NCBI GenBank assembly: GCA_001770935.1
Contig: MESI01000131.1
Location: 1 to 36,271 of the forward strand
Source of the DNA: Burkholderiales bacterium RIFCSPLOWO2_12_FULL_61_40
GTDB lineage: Bacteria > Pseudomonadota > Gammaproteobacteria > Burkholderiales > Burkholderiaceae_C
Direction: 5' to 3'
Length of the DNA stretch: 36,271 nucleotides
In this document: positions 8,599 to 17,156 of the stretch, piece by piece
Numbering within the stretch: position 1 is the stretch's first letter
How the letters are laid out: each line of letters begins with the position of its first letter
Notes under the pieces: generated by a model
Told to the model about the DNA's origin: nothing
Databases searched by the model: none
What the model saw: only the letters and a program-made list of their open reading frames with translations
Program-made: the position numbers and the translations under genes

Positions 8599-9305
8599 CA
8601 CTCGCCCTTCACTTCGACCCAATGGGTGAACTCCTCCACGGGCACCCGCGGGGTATGGAAGGTATTGACCAGGTCAGCTTCGTCGGCATAGCCCAGGGCC
8701 ATGCCACACACCAGCATTTCGTTGGCCCCGGCGCCAATGTGCGGCAGGATGATGTTGGCAAAACCATTCCAGGCCGCCTGCGGGCAGGTGTGCAAACCGT
8801 GCCCGCGCGCGGCCACCATGATGTTTTGCAAAAACATGCCGTAGTCCAGCAAGGAGCCGCGCCCCATAACCCGGTCCAGCGTGAACATCAGACCCACCGG
8901 CGCGTCGAAAAAACGGTAATTGCGCTGGTGCTGGGCATGCATCTTGTCTTTGTCGCCCTTGCCAATGCCCAGCAAACCATACAGGCCCCAGCCGTTTTCA
9001 CGGCGGCGGTCGATGTAGGGGCTGACCCATTTTTCGGGGTAGTAGTCGTATTCCTCGCGGTATTCGGCAGCCAGCACGGGATTGGCACGAATGGCGTCGT
9101 GGGCCGCGCAGACCTTGTCGCACAAAGTGTCGCGGCTCGTGCCCTGCAACACATACACCTTCCAGGGCTGGGTGTTGGTCCCGGAAGGCGCGCGGCTGGC
9201 CACTTGCAGCAGGTCGGCAATCGTTTGCCGGGGCACAGGCTGTGGGGTGAAGGCGCGGGCCGACATGCGCGAGGTGATGGCGGCATCCACCGGGGTGTGG
9301 CTCAT
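8598..9305 (-). CDS. Nitroreductase family flavoprotein
   Basis: A 235-aa predicted FMN-dependent NAD(P)H oxidoreductase of the nitroreductase superfamily. Diagnostic parts are the N-terminal SRMSARAFTPQPV, the FMN phosphate-binding ASRAPSGTNTQPW, and the late GHGLHTCPQAAW and GMALGYAD segments. Such enzymes reduce nitroaromatics, quinones or enones; the physiological substrate is usually unknown. The gene overlaps its upstream neighbour by ATGA and its downstream neighbour by TGATG, so expression of the three should be tightly coupled. The grouping with a thioesterase and a hydroxyacid dehydrogenase does not point to a pathway that I recognise. Confidence 0.92.
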   Translation of the reverse strand: MSHTPVDAAITSRMSARAFTPQPVPRQTIADLLQVASRAPSGTNTQPWKVYVLQGTSRDTLCDKVCAAHDAIRANPVLAAEYREEYDYYPEKWVSPYIDRRRENGWGLYGLLGIGKGDKDKMHAQHQRNYRFFDAPVGLMFTLDRVMGRGSLLDYGMFLQNIMVAARGHGLHTCPQAAWNGFANIILPHIGAGANEMLVCGMALGYADEADLVNTFHTPRVPVEEFTHWVEVKGE

Positions 9306-9748
9306 ACAAGGGTCTCCAGAACAGTTTTCAGATTCAGCGGCAAAGGCGTGGGGCGACGGGTCTCTTTGTCCACATACACATGCACAAAGTGGCCCTTGGC
9401 TGCGGTCAGTGGTTCACCCTGGGCAAACAGACCCACTTCGTAACGCACGCTGCTGGTGCCCAATTTTGCTACCCGAATGCCAGCCTCCACAGTTTGTGGA
9501 AAGGTAAGCGACGAAAAATAATTGCACTGGGTTTCAATCACCAGCCCGATCGTTGCGCCGTGGTGGATATCGAGTGCACCCTGCTCTATCAAATAGGCGT
9601 TGACCGCCGTATCGAACCAACTGTAATAGACCACGTTGTTCACATGCCCGTAGGCATCGTTGTCCATCCAGCGGGTGCTGATGGTGCGAAACACCCGGTA
9701 GGCGCTACGTGGTTCGGGTTGCGGTTTGTCAGCTTGGATTGGACTCAT
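9302..9748 (-). CDS. Acyl-CoA thioesterase, 4HBT hot-dog fold
   Basis: A 148-aa hot-dog thioesterase. The signature RWMDNDAYGHVNNVVYYSWFDTA contains the catalytic-type Asp and the GHVNN turn of the 4-hydroxybenzoyl-CoA thioesterase/YbgC group, and the length is typical. The start at 9748 was taken because similarity begins just after it; a longer frame upstream reaches into the divergent promoter region. It is the first gene of the thioesterase - nitroreductase - dehydrogenase set and overlaps the second by ATGA. The acyl substrate cannot be predicted. A divergent gene starts 131 bases away, so 9749-9879 should hold both promoters; I see no clear boxes in it. Confidence 0.87.
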   Translation of the reverse strand: MSPIQADKPQPEPRSAYRVFRTISTRWMDNDAYGHVNNVVYYSWFDTAVNAYLIEQGALDIHHGATIGLVIETQCNYFSSLTFPQTVEAGIRVAKLGTSSVRYEVGLFAQGEPLTAAKGHFVHVYVDKETRRPTPLPLNLKTVLETLV

Positions 9749-9879
9749 AGCACCTATTCTGCCAGCCCAACTGGGGCGCATAGCGGCGAACGCAGATTCA
9801 AATTGCGCATAATTCCATACTGCACCCAGGCAAAAAATCAAATGGCACCAGCCTTGGGCAATCAACCACAGGGAGTTTT

Positions 9880-11754
9880 ATGGGCAAGCTTGCAAGGCGT
9901 TTTTCTTGGTGGACCTTTTTACTGCTCACCTTTCTCACCACGGCACAAGCCCAGTCGCTCAACACGGCAGCGGCGCATCTCAAAATCACCCTGGTCGAGG
10001 TGCTGTGGCGTGTCAATGCCGACGCAACACACGTCTATGAGCAAACGGTGGAGCGAGAGGCGCTCTCAGAGCAAGGCGCCCAAAGTACGACCAAGTTTGC
10101 ACAGATGTACAACAAGGCTTTGCAGCGTCTGGAGGTGGTCGAGGCCTACACACTCAAGGCCGATGGACGAAGAATAGCGGTCGAAAAAGAAGGTATTCAG
10201 ACCCAAAGAGGCGTTGCCTCAGGCGATGTCGGTGCGAGCTGGCCGGATGCAGAAATCGTCCAGATCACCTTCCCCAACGTGCAAAAAGGCGATAGCACGA
10301 GGTGGAAAATCCGGCTCACCACCCACACGCCCGTTTTACCCGGATGGGCCAGCCTGCGGGAATACCTCACTCCCTCTTTGGACGTGGACAAGTTCAGCGC
10401 CAGGATCGAAGCCCCGCAAAGCCTGGACTTGCAGGTGTTTGCCAGCGGAATGCACATGCGTACGTCGCAGTCAGGTCTGGACCAGGTGTGGCAAATCGAC
10501 GCCAGCAACATCGCAAAATTGATTGACAACAACGCCGCCAATGCCAGCACCAGTTACCCACGGCTGCTTGCATCGACCTTCAAAAACCACACCGAACTGG
10601 TGCAAGCCTACGCCAGTCAGGCCAACGCGAAGGCCATTGTGAGCGCCGAGGTGCGGGCATTGGCCGAAAAAATCACCACAGGAAAAACCTCGCCCCTGGA
10701 CAAGGCCAGCGCCATCCACGACTGGGTGCGCAAAAATATCCGTTACGTGGCGGTGTACCTGGGTGCGGGGGGCTGGACACCCCACGACGTGGACTGGATC
10801 TTGGCCCAACGCTACGGTGACTGCAAAGACCATGCCTTGCTTCTACAAACACTGTTAAAGGCCGTGGACATTGAAGCCGTTGCGGCCCTCATCAATACCT
10901 ACGATGAATATGCGCTACCCGAACTGCCTGTGGGCTTTAACCACAGCATGGTTTACATCCCCAGCCTGAACCTCTTTGCCGACCCGACAGACAGCCGCTT
11001 CCCGCTTGGAGCGCTGCCCTGGGATGACTCGGACAAACCCGTTGCGGTGGCACTGGCCGACGCAGCGCAAATGATGCGCACACCAGCGATCAGCGCCCAA
11101 AGCAACCGGATGACGATCAAAACCAAGCTCGGCATCTCCAGCGCCGGTAAGGCCGCAGGCTGGATCGAACTGGACACGCAAGGCCTTGCAGCTACCACGC
11201 TGCAAGACCACCTTTCCCAGATTCCCAGCGGCATGGGGGGGCTTGCGGTGCAAAAAATTCTGGAGAGCAACGGCCTGCGTGGCCGGGGCTTCACCCGCTT
11301 CGCCCCCGTGCAGCGGGAGCACCAGCTGCAGGCGCTGAAAATCACCGACCTGGAAATCGACAACCTGCTAAACGACCCTCATGGCGGCTCGGTCAACCCC
11401 CATCCGGCCTTGAACTTGCCCATGTACATCGGCAAGCAAATGGGAAACTACTCGGCTGCCAAGCGCGATTACGCCTATGCCTGCTGGCCCATTTACGTGC
11501 GCGAAGAGTTTGAACTGCGATTTGACCCTGCCTTCCAGTTGCTGCGGCTGCCCACCAACCTGAAAGAAACGCACCCGGACGGCATCACTTTTGAGGCACA
11601 GTACCGCCGTGAAGGCAACACCATCCAAGGCTGGCGCGAACTCACCGTTTCGCATACGCACCATGTTTGCAGCGCGCAGGACTATGCGGCCCGCAAACCC
11701 GTCATGAACCGCATTGCGCAGCATTTGCGCAGCAGCGTTTTGTACCAGCAATGA
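9880..11754 (+). CDS. Secreted DUF3857 / transglutaminase-like domain protein
   Basis: A 624-aa protein with a signal peptide (basic start, LLLTFLTTAQAQ, cleavage after AQA at about 24), so probably periplasmic. An N-terminal DUF3857 beta domain (about 30-215) is followed by a transglutaminase-like cysteine-protease fold with catalytic Cys315 (YGDCKDHA), His355 (FNHSMVYIP) and Asp368 (LFADPTD), then a beta-rich C-terminal region. All three catalytic residues are present. The family is common in Proteobacteria and Bacteroidetes without an agreed substrate; peptidoglycan or polysaccharide-associated peptide processing is often proposed. GGGAG lies four to five bases before the ATG. It is followed by the double GST-fold gene 52 bases later on the same strand. 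Confidence 0.9.
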   Translation: MGKLARRFSWWTFLLLTFLTTAQAQSLNTAAAHLKITLVEVLWRVNADATHVYEQTVEREALSEQGAQSTTKFAQMYNKALQRLEVVEAYTLKADGRRIAVEKEGIQTQRGVASGDVGASWPDAEIVQITFPNVQKGDSTRWKIRLTTHTPVLPGWASLREYLTPSLDVDKFSARIEAPQSLDLQVFASGMHMRTSQSGLDQVWQIDASNIAKLIDNNAANASTSYPRLLASTFKNHTELVQAYASQANAKAIVSAEVRALAEKITTGKTSPLDKASAIHDWVRKNIRYVAVYLGAGGWTPHDVDWILAQRYGDCKDHALLLQTLLKAVDIEAVAALINTYDEYALPELPVGFNHSMVYIPSLNLFADPTDSRFPLGALPWDDSDKPVAVALADAAQMMRTPAISAQSNRMTIKTKLGISSAGKAAGWIELDTQGLAATTLQDHLSQIPSGMGGLAVQKILESNGLRGRGFTRFAPVQREHQLQALKITDLEIDNLLNDPHGGSVNPHPALNLPMYIGKQMGNYSAAKRDYAYACWPIYVREEFELRFDPAFQLLRLPTNLKETHPDGITFEAQYRREGNTIQGWRELTVSHTHHVCSAQDYAARKPVMNRIAQHLRSSVLYQQ

Positions 11755-11806
11755 GTTCACCGTTCACGCCCATCCCAGCGCGTATTCCATCCATAGGAGT
11801 TTCACC

Positions 11807-12577
11807 ATGCCCCAAAGCATCCTGCACCAGGTCAGTGTCCTCGGATCAGTCGCCACTTCCACGCTGACCGCCTGGCGCGGCACCAGCGTGGTCAAGGCTG
11901 CGAGCCAACCGCCGCTGCGGCTCAAACTCTACGATATGGAGGGCAGCCCCTACTGCCGCAGCGTGCGCGAAGCGCTGACGGCGCTGGGTCTGGACGCCGA
12001 GATTTACCCTTGCCCCCAGGGCGGAAAACGCTTTCGCCCCGAGGCCAAACGCCTGGGCGGCAAGCGGCAATTTCCCTTGTTGATGGACCCCAACACCCGC
12101 ACCACGATGTACGAATCGGCAGACATCATTGACTACCTCTTTCGCACCTATGGCGGCCAGCCCACACCGCGCGCCTACCGTCCGGGCGCTTTGCGCCCCT
12201 TGTTGGGCGGCATGGGGTCTGCGGTGCGGGGTTTGCGCGGCATCAAAGGGCGCCCGGCCAAGCACCCCAAGCAGCTACTCGAACTGTGGAGCTTCGAGTC
12301 CAGCCCTTACTCGCGCCTGGTGCGCGAGAGACTGACCGAGCTGGAATTGCCCTATGTGCTGCACAACATTGGCAAAGAACAATTTGCCGATATGGGCCCT
12401 GCCGTCATGCGTGTCAAGCCTGGCCCCTACAAACCGCGCCCTGGGGGTCGGCGCGAAAAGCTGCTGGCGCAGCTGGGCCGCATTCAGGTTCCTTATCTGG
12501 AAGACCCCAATACCAACACCAAAATGTACGAATCCAGCCAGATCATTGACTATTTGGAGCAACAGTACGCCGCCTGA
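11807..12577 (+). CDS. Tandem glutathione S-transferase N-terminal (thioredoxin-fold) domain protein
   Basis: A 256-aa protein made of two GST-N/glutaredoxin-like folds. Domain 1 (about 38-116) has SPYCRSVREALTALGL with Cys50, a cis-proline at QFP and the glutathione gamma-Glu-binding MYESADIIDYL. Domain 2 (about 158-255) repeats the same plan: SPYSRLVRERLTELEL, QVPYLEDPNTNTKMYES and IIDYLEQQY, but the active-site Cys has become Ser169. The helical GST-C domain is missing, so this is not a classical GST. Similar double-domain proteins occur in cyanobacteria and plants. The ATG at 11807 has AGGAG seven bases upstream; longer in-frame starts overlap the preceding gene and add unrelated sequence. 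Confidence 0.88.
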   Translation: MPQSILHQVSVLGSVATSTLTAWRGTSVVKAASQPPLRLKLYDMEGSPYCRSVREALTALGLDAEIYPCPQGGKRFRPEAKRLGGKRQFPLLMDPNTRTTMYESADIIDYLFRTYGGQPTPRAYRPGALRPLLGGMGSAVRGLRGIKGRPAKHPKQLLELWSFESSPYSRLVRERLTELELPYVLHNIGKEQFADMGPAVMRVKPGPYKPRPGGRREKLLAQLGRIQVPYLEDPNTNTKMYESSQIIDYLEQQYAA

Positions 12578-12594
12578 TTGCGCCGTTTAGGTCT

Positions 12595-13806
12595 TCACTT
12601 CCTGGTCCGCAGCCCCACCCCCAAAGCCGCCACCACGCTCAAAAGCAGCACCAGTGCGGCGCCCAACAAGGTGGCACCGTACCAGCCCCGGTCCATGAAC
12701 ACGCCAAAGACCAGAGGCGAAATGGCAAAACCGGTATCCAGCCCCGAGTACACCAAACCGTACACCCGCCCGGTCGCCCCCTTGGGGGTAGCCTTCTTGA
12801 TCATCATGTCACGCGAAGGGCCGCCAATGCCCACCGCAAAACCTGTTGCGGCCAGTACAGCCATGGTGGCCGAAGCGCCCAACCAACCGGTGCCGCACAA
12901 GGCCAGCAACACCGCCCCTGCGGTCATGGCCAGTGCCACCACCCGGTCACTGTTGGCGGCGCGGGCCGCGATAAATCCGCCTACAAACATGCCCAATGCG
13001 CCGCACAGCATGTAGGCGGTGAGCGTCAGGGTCGCAGCTTCAAAACCCACGCCATGCATGGCTTTGAGAATGGACACGGAAAAACTCTGCACCACCGCCA
13101 GCGTCATGGTGGACAACAAAAAGAAACCAAAGCACCACCACACCACCGGCAGTTTCATGAAAGCCATGTCGTGCTCGGTATGCACTTGCGGGTCACGCTG
13201 CGCCACCTGGGTGCTCAAATGCTCCCGATTCCACAGCAACAGCAGCAAAACAGCCAGGTACAACAGCGCAGCGGCCACATAGGCATTGCGCCAGCCCAAG
13301 GCACTGCCCAGGCCTGCAAAAAACACCGGCGCGGCGGCCCAGCCCAGGTTGCCGGTTAAACCGTGCGCACTGAAAGCATGGCCCAGACGCGGCGCGGACA
13401 CCCGCTGGTTCAAAATGGTGAAATCCACTGGATGAAAAGTGGCATTGCCCAGACCCGCCAGGGCAGCCACATACAGCAGACCGGTATAGCCCGTCACCAG
13501 GGACGCGGCAACACAAGCCGCCGCAAAAATGCCCAGTGCAGCAAACAGCAGCGGCCGCGCGCCCAGGCGGTCCACCACAAAACCGGCACAGGCCTGCCCG
13601 ATCCCGGAGACCACAAAAAACACACTCATGAGCAGCCCCAGCTGGGAGTAGTTCAAACCGAACTCGGCCATGAAAACGGGAAACAGCAGCGGCAACAGCA
13701 AGTGCCCAAAGTGCGAACTGGCATGGGCCAGCCCCACCAGACCGATGACGACAGCGTCCTGTTGCAGGGGAACCGGGACAGGCGGATGGAACGTGGTGGT
13801 GTGCAT
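12595..13806 (-). CDS. MFS transporter of the fosmidomycin-resistance (Fsr) type
   Basis: A 403-aa inner-membrane exporter with twelve predicted helices. The first helix and loop, LAHASSHFGHLLLPLLFPVFM and FGLNYSQLGLLM, match the Fsr-like branch, and FVVDRLGARP is the motif A loop. Characterised members export fosmidomycin and other drugs, but many relatives have no known substrate. The gene is divergent from an AraC-family gene 87 bases away, with a perfect 13-bp palindrome in between, which suggests local control. No convincing ribosome-binding site precedes the ATG at 13806, so the true start may be a few codons downstream. It converges with the double GST-fold gene, leaving 17 bases between stops. 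Confidence 0.89.
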   Translation of the reverse strand: MHTTTFHPPVPVPLQQDAVVIGLVGLAHASSHFGHLLLPLLFPVFMAEFGLNYSQLGLLMSVFFVVSGIGQACAGFVVDRLGARPLLFAALGIFAAACVAASLVTGYTGLLYVAALAGLGNATFHPVDFTILNQRVSAPRLGHAFSAHGLTGNLGWAAAPVFFAGLGSALGWRNAYVAAALLYLAVLLLLLWNREHLSTQVAQRDPQVHTEHDMAFMKLPVVWWCFGFFLLSTMTLAVVQSFSVSILKAMHGVGFEAATLTLTAYMLCGALGMFVGGFIAARAANSDRVVALAMTAGAVLLALCGTGWLGASATMAVLAATGFAVGIGGPSRDMMIKKATPKGATGRVYGLVYSGLDTGFAISPLVFGVFMDRGWYGATLLGAALVLLLSVVAALGVGLRTRK

Positions 13807-13851
13807 GGAGGAATGGTACGGTCGCCAGACAAAGCAGAAACGCGACAGTTA

Positions 13852-13864
13852 GACAATAATTGTC
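13852..13864. promoter_or_regulatory. Candidate operator between the MFS and AraC genes
   Basis: GACAAT-A-ATTGTC is a perfect 13-bp palindrome 30 bases before the AraC-family start and 46 bases before the MFS start. Position and symmetry suit an operator shared by the divergent genes. AraC proteins usually prefer direct repeats, so another regulator is possible. Confidence 0.45.
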
Positions 13865-13893
13865 GAATTTCAGCCAACACGCCGAAAGCAAGG

Positions 13894-14700
13894 ATGAAGC
13901 GAAAGATCACCCTCACACCTGTGCGCTTTGACGATGCGGCCTCCCGTGCCCCCACGGTCGTACGGCCGGTGTGCAGCCGCGCCCGCGCGCTGGCGATGGA
14001 CACCCACGTTGCCCCCCACCAACATGTATGGACACAACTCACGTACTGCGCCAGCGGCCTGATGCAAGTAACCGTGGCGCACCACGGCCTGCAAACCACC
14101 TTCATCGTGCCGCCATCACGCGCGGTGTGGATTCCACCCGGAGTGCAGCACACCGTCACGGTGCTGGAGGCAGCAGAGTTGCGCACGGTGGACCTGCATG
14201 CCAGCGCTTCCCCCGAAGGCTGGAACGCGTGCCGGGTTCTGGTCGTCTCCAAACTGTTGCGGGAGTTGATCCACGCCCTGGAAGGCTCCCAGCCCGGCCC
14301 TCGCGACAATGCACTGATGGCACTGACCCTGGACGAAATCACCCATGCCGCAACCCAGGCACTGGGCGTTCCCATGCCGCAAGACAAACGCTTGCGCGCC
14401 CTGTGCGAAGCGGTGGTCCGGGCACCAGGCGAACGCGCCACGCTGGCCGAATGGGCTATTGACGTAGGCGCCAGCGAGCGCACCGTGGCACGCCTGTTTC
14501 GCACCGAACTGGCCACCAGCTTCCAGCAATGGCGCCAGCAAGCCATTCTGGCCCATGCCCTGCCCATGCTGGCCCGTGGCGCACCGGTCAGCCAGGTGGC
14601 CCTGGCCAGCGGTTACACCAGTGACAGCGCTTTCTCGGCCATGTTCAAGTCCGCCATGGGCCAGCCACCACGCAGTTTTCAGTATAAAAACGGGCTGTAG
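13894..14700 (+). CDS. AraC-family transcriptional regulator
   Basis: A 268-aa regulator with an N-terminal cupin-like sensor and a C-terminal double helix-turn-helix. The cupin part has HVAPHQHVWTQLTYCASG and PPSRAVWIPPGVQHTV, including the His residues typical of the family. The DNA-binding part includes TLAEWAIDVGASERTVARLF and VSQVALASGYTSDSAFSAMFK followed by GQPPRSF, the conserved AraC ending. The start at 13894 follows AGCAAGG closely; the open frame extends much further upstream across the divergent gene, without similarity. The pairing with the Fsr-like exporter suggests it controls that exporter in response to the exported compound. Confidence 0.9.
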   Translation: MKRKITLTPVRFDDAASRAPTVVRPVCSRARALAMDTHVAPHQHVWTQLTYCASGLMQVTVAHHGLQTTFIVPPSRAVWIPPGVQHTVTVLEAAELRTVDLHASASPEGWNACRVLVVSKLLRELIHALEGSQPGPRDNALMALTLDEITHAATQALGVPMPQDKRLRALCEAVVRAPGERATLAEWAIDVGASERTVARLFRTELATSFQQWRQQAILAHALPMLARGAPVSQVALASGYTSDSAFSAMFKSAMGQPPRSFQYKNGL

Positions 14701-14713
14701 CCCGCGCAGAATG

Positions 14714-14742
14714 TGCGCAAGCAGCTATAAATAAAATAGCAA
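14714..14742. repeat. 29-nt dispersed repeat, copy 2
   Basis: TGCGCAAGCAGCTAT-AAATAAA-ATAGCAA, between the ends of the convergent AraC and diguanylate cyclase genes. The core GCTAT-N7-ATAGC is a perfect inverted repeat. The flank AGAATGTGCGCA is shared with copy 3 (AGAATATGCGCA). Confidence 0.88.
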
Positions 14743-14773
14743 AAACATCCTGCCGAAAAAATCAGCCTGAACC

Positions 14774-15931
14774 TTATTGACCCACCAAGCGATCTCGCCC
14801 ATCCTGTTTGGCCTGGTACATGCGCTGGTCTGCCAAGTCAACCAACGCTTTCCAGTGGGGCGTGGCTTCGGCGCTACGCTGCGCAACGCCAATGCTGGCA
14901 GTCAGCGCCGTGCCGTCGGGACGCTTGCCAAAACCAACGGCACGCATACGCAGCAGCGCAGCCTGCGCCTGGGCTATGTCGGTGTTGGGCATGATCAGCA
15001 AGAACTCTTCCCCACCCCAGCGTGCCAGCATGTCGCCCTGGCGCAAATTGCTGCTGACGATACTTGCCATGTCAACCAAAACCTTGTCGCCCGCTTCGTG
15101 GCCGAATTGGTCGTTGATGCTTTTGAAATGGTCCAGATCGATGAAGGCAATCGACAAAGACGCATCGCTGCGGCTGGCGATGGTGAACTGCAGCTCCAGC
15201 ACCTCTACGCCACTGCGTCGCGAAAAAACCCCGGTCAAAGGGTCACGAATGGCCTGGCGCACCAGTGCAATCATGAACGCCAGCAGGCTCATGCCCGCCA
15301 GCATGGACACGCCAGTGATTAACACCAGCAGCCAGAACGCCCCCGCGAACGACGGCCAGTCCAGCGCGGGCCAACGCATGGCCCCCCCCACACCCTGCGC
15401 AAACAGAATGGGACTGGCGATCACCAGGCTTTCGACCAGCGTCAACGGAAAAATCGAAAGTCCGGCCAGCAGCACAAACGGCAGGTAGGCATACCCTGCG
15501 CCGATCGCGGCGGGCAGCCCGGTCAACTGGTAGTTGCCCAGCAAGGAGAACGACACAACGTAGAAAACCGTGGGTATGGCAAACAGCAAAGCCATCGCGC
15601 GATAGGCATCGAACAGTTCTCCGCTGGGGCGGTAGTGCAGCACCAGGGTGGCAAAAGCCGCGCCCGCCATGAGCCGCAGCAGGGCCAGGTTGATCCACAG
15701 CGGAAAGGGGAAAACGACCAGATCCACCACACTCCACAGCGGCGTGAGCACCGCAAACAGGAATGCGAACAGCCGTACCCGGTTGACGATCATGGTCGCG
15801 CGGCGCCGGGCCAGCAGCGACATATGCAAGTGGGGTGACACCAGCAAACCAAGTTCAGTCCGCCTCAACTCACCCGACAACAGGGCGGAAAGCCGCTGCC
15901 AAATGGCGTCTGGGATTCTGGGGAGGCTCAT
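14774..15931 (-). CDS. Membrane-bound diguanylate cyclase (GGDEF)
   Basis: A 385-aa inner-membrane enzyme that makes cyclic di-GMP from two GTP. About six hydrophobic helices (55-220) precede a GGDEF domain: RDPLTGVFSRRSG, FIDLDHFKSINDQFGHEAGD, the active loop GGEEF at 306-310, and the terminal ASIGVA. The inhibitory site RxxD is intact as RQGD at 297-300, exactly five residues before GGEEF, so product inhibition is expected. The start at 15931 (MSLPRIPD) is preferred to an upstream in-frame codon at 16105 because the added residues are Cys-rich and low in similarity. The membrane module is not one I can assign to a named sensor family. Confidence 0.92.
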   Translation of the reverse strand: MSLPRIPDAIWQRLSALLSGELRRTELGLLVSPHLHMSLLARRRATMIVNRVRLFAFLFAVLTPLWSVVDLVVFPFPLWINLALLRLMAGAAFATLVLHYRPSGELFDAYRAMALLFAIPTVFYVVSFSLLGNYQLTGLPAAIGAGYAYLPFVLLAGLSIFPLTLVESLVIASPILFAQGVGGAMRWPALDWPSFAGAFWLLVLITGVSMLAGMSLLAFMIALVRQAIRDPLTGVFSRRSGVEVLELQFTIASRSDASLSIAFIDLDHFKSINDQFGHEAGDKVLVDMASIVSSNLRQGDMLARWGGEEFLLIMPNTDIAQAQAALLRMRAVGFGKRPDGTALTASIGVAQRSAEATPHWKALVDLADQRMYQAKQDGRDRLVGQ

Positions 15932-16195
15932 GGACAAGAACGTATGCCGGATGATTGCGCGTGGTGTGCCAAGAATAGCATTGCCCACACCGAAATTCCT
16001 ACAGGGCACGCATCCATGATGCGTCTGACCTGCCCTTCGGCCTTGAGTTTGTCGAATGCAAGCTTGGTGCGTTGTACCAGCGCAACGGGCGTCGATCAGC
16101 TGCACGCCATGTACACGCCGTGCATGGACCCAAGTATCCGATTCCCGACGGCGCAGGTCAATCGTTGTATGCGCGAATAAGCGGTATGGGCAAGG
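15932..16195. other. 264-base interval with no recognised gene
   Basis: Lies between the diguanylate cyclase start and the ParB-like stop. Short frames exist on both strands, and on the minus strand a stretch reading LAFDKLKAEGQVRRIMDA looks protein-like, but I cannot place it in a family. It may contain the decayed edge of a gene and the cyclase promoter. Confidence 0.4.
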
Positions 16196-16990
16196 TCACT
16201 GGCCGGGATGCTGCGCCGCAAGCAATTGCGCTTTGAGTGCTGCATTTTCGGCCGTGAGTTCAGAAATGGTTTGTTTGAGTCGCGCGATCACACCTTCGGG
16301 CGATTCCGGTTCGGTGCGGGCCACCGCCTTGGCCTCGCGCACTTGGCGCGCAGCCTGCTGCAACTCTTTCTTGCCTCCCGCCACGGCCGCTACCTGGACT
16401 TCCACGGGAAGCGAAGCCACAGTGGCTGCTGCATTGATGGAAATGGTGCCGGACTTGACTGCCGCCACCAGTTCAGGGGCCGCCGATTTCTGGATTTTTT
16501 CAATCTTCCCAATGGCCGCGCTGCTGATACGGGCCGCCTTGGCAACCGCTTCACGCGTAAAAACCGGCTCGGACGCGGTAGGCACTGGCGCAGGTTCCGA
16601 CGACGCTGCACCGGACATGTCCACGCTGGGGCCTGCACTTGGCGCCTCGCTGGGCAATGGCCGCACGCGCGAAGCCAAAAGGTCCTTTTTTCGCAATGCC
16701 AACACACCGCGCTGAAAGTCCGACACGCTGCGCCGTCCCAGGTGCTGGTCGATCATCCACAGGTGGACATCATCCAGGGTTTTGAACTGCGTGTTTTGTA
16801 TCGTATTGAAAGGGATGCCATGTTTGCTGCAAATGCCATAGCGGTTATGACCATCCACCAGCACGTCACCCCACAGCACCAGCGAGTCGCGGCAGCCCTC
16901 CGCCAGCAGGCTGCGCTCCAGCGCGTCGTGTTCGTCGGGTGTCAGGGGATCGATGTAGGCAAGCAGGTCTTCGTTGACGGTAATGTTCAT
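16196..16990 (-). CDS. ParB/Srx-fold nuclease-like protein (orphan plasmid-partition relative)
   Basis: A 264-aa protein whose first 100 residues contain the ParB N-terminal fold: LTPDEHDALERSLLAEGCRDSL, followed by VLVDGHNRYGICSKHGIPF, the motif in which the GHNR-type box binds nucleotide. The middle is a Pro/Ala/Ser linker, then a predicted helix-turn-helix (FTREAVAKAARISSAAIGKIEKI) and a C-terminal coiled coil (LKQTISELTAENAALKAQ). There is no parA partner in the window. Such proteins, often labelled plasmid replication/partition related, are common on Burkholderiales mobile DNA. I took ATG 16990 because similarity begins there. It diverges from the LuxR-type gene. Confidence 0.8.
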   Translation of the reverse strand: MNITVNEDLLAYIDPLTPDEHDALERSLLAEGCRDSLVLWGDVLVDGHNRYGICSKHGIPFNTIQNTQFKTLDDVHLWMIDQHLGRRSVSDFQRGVLALRKKDLLASRVRPLPSEAPSAGPSVDMSGAASSEPAPVPTASEPVFTREAVAKAARISSAAIGKIEKIQKSAAPELVAAVKSGTISINAAATVASLPVEVQVAAVAGGKKELQQAARQVREAKAVARTEPESPEGVIARLKQTISELTAENAALKAQLLAAQHPGQ

Positions 16991-17111
16991 GGCAAGGCGG
17001 GTGGTGAGGTGGAAGCGGGGGGCCATTCTAAGAGCCCTGCGTGCATCGCAGCAGTTCCAAACCATCCGCTCGCGCAGGTTCAGGAGCGTTCTAACAGCCA
17101 TTTAAACGAAA

Positions 17112-17125
17112 ATAGTGCAATTGCA
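17112..17125. promoter_or_regulatory. Candidate regulator site, copy 1 (ATAGTGCAATTGCA)
   Basis: Contains the perfect palindrome TGCAATTGCA and sits 32 bases before the LuxR-type start. The same 14-bp word with one change lies at 18241-18254 in front of tpsB. This suggests a site recognised by one protein, perhaps the LuxR-type regulator itself. Confidence 0.5.
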
Positions 17126-17156
17126 TCAGTCAATTCACTTTCAGGACCCTGGCAAA

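Noticed and set aside
6397..8691. A 764-codon open frame antisense to the histidine kinase and dehydrogenase genes
   Set aside because: It covers two well-supported genes on the other strand and reads as His/Gln-rich low-similarity sequence, the usual shadow in GC-rich DNA.
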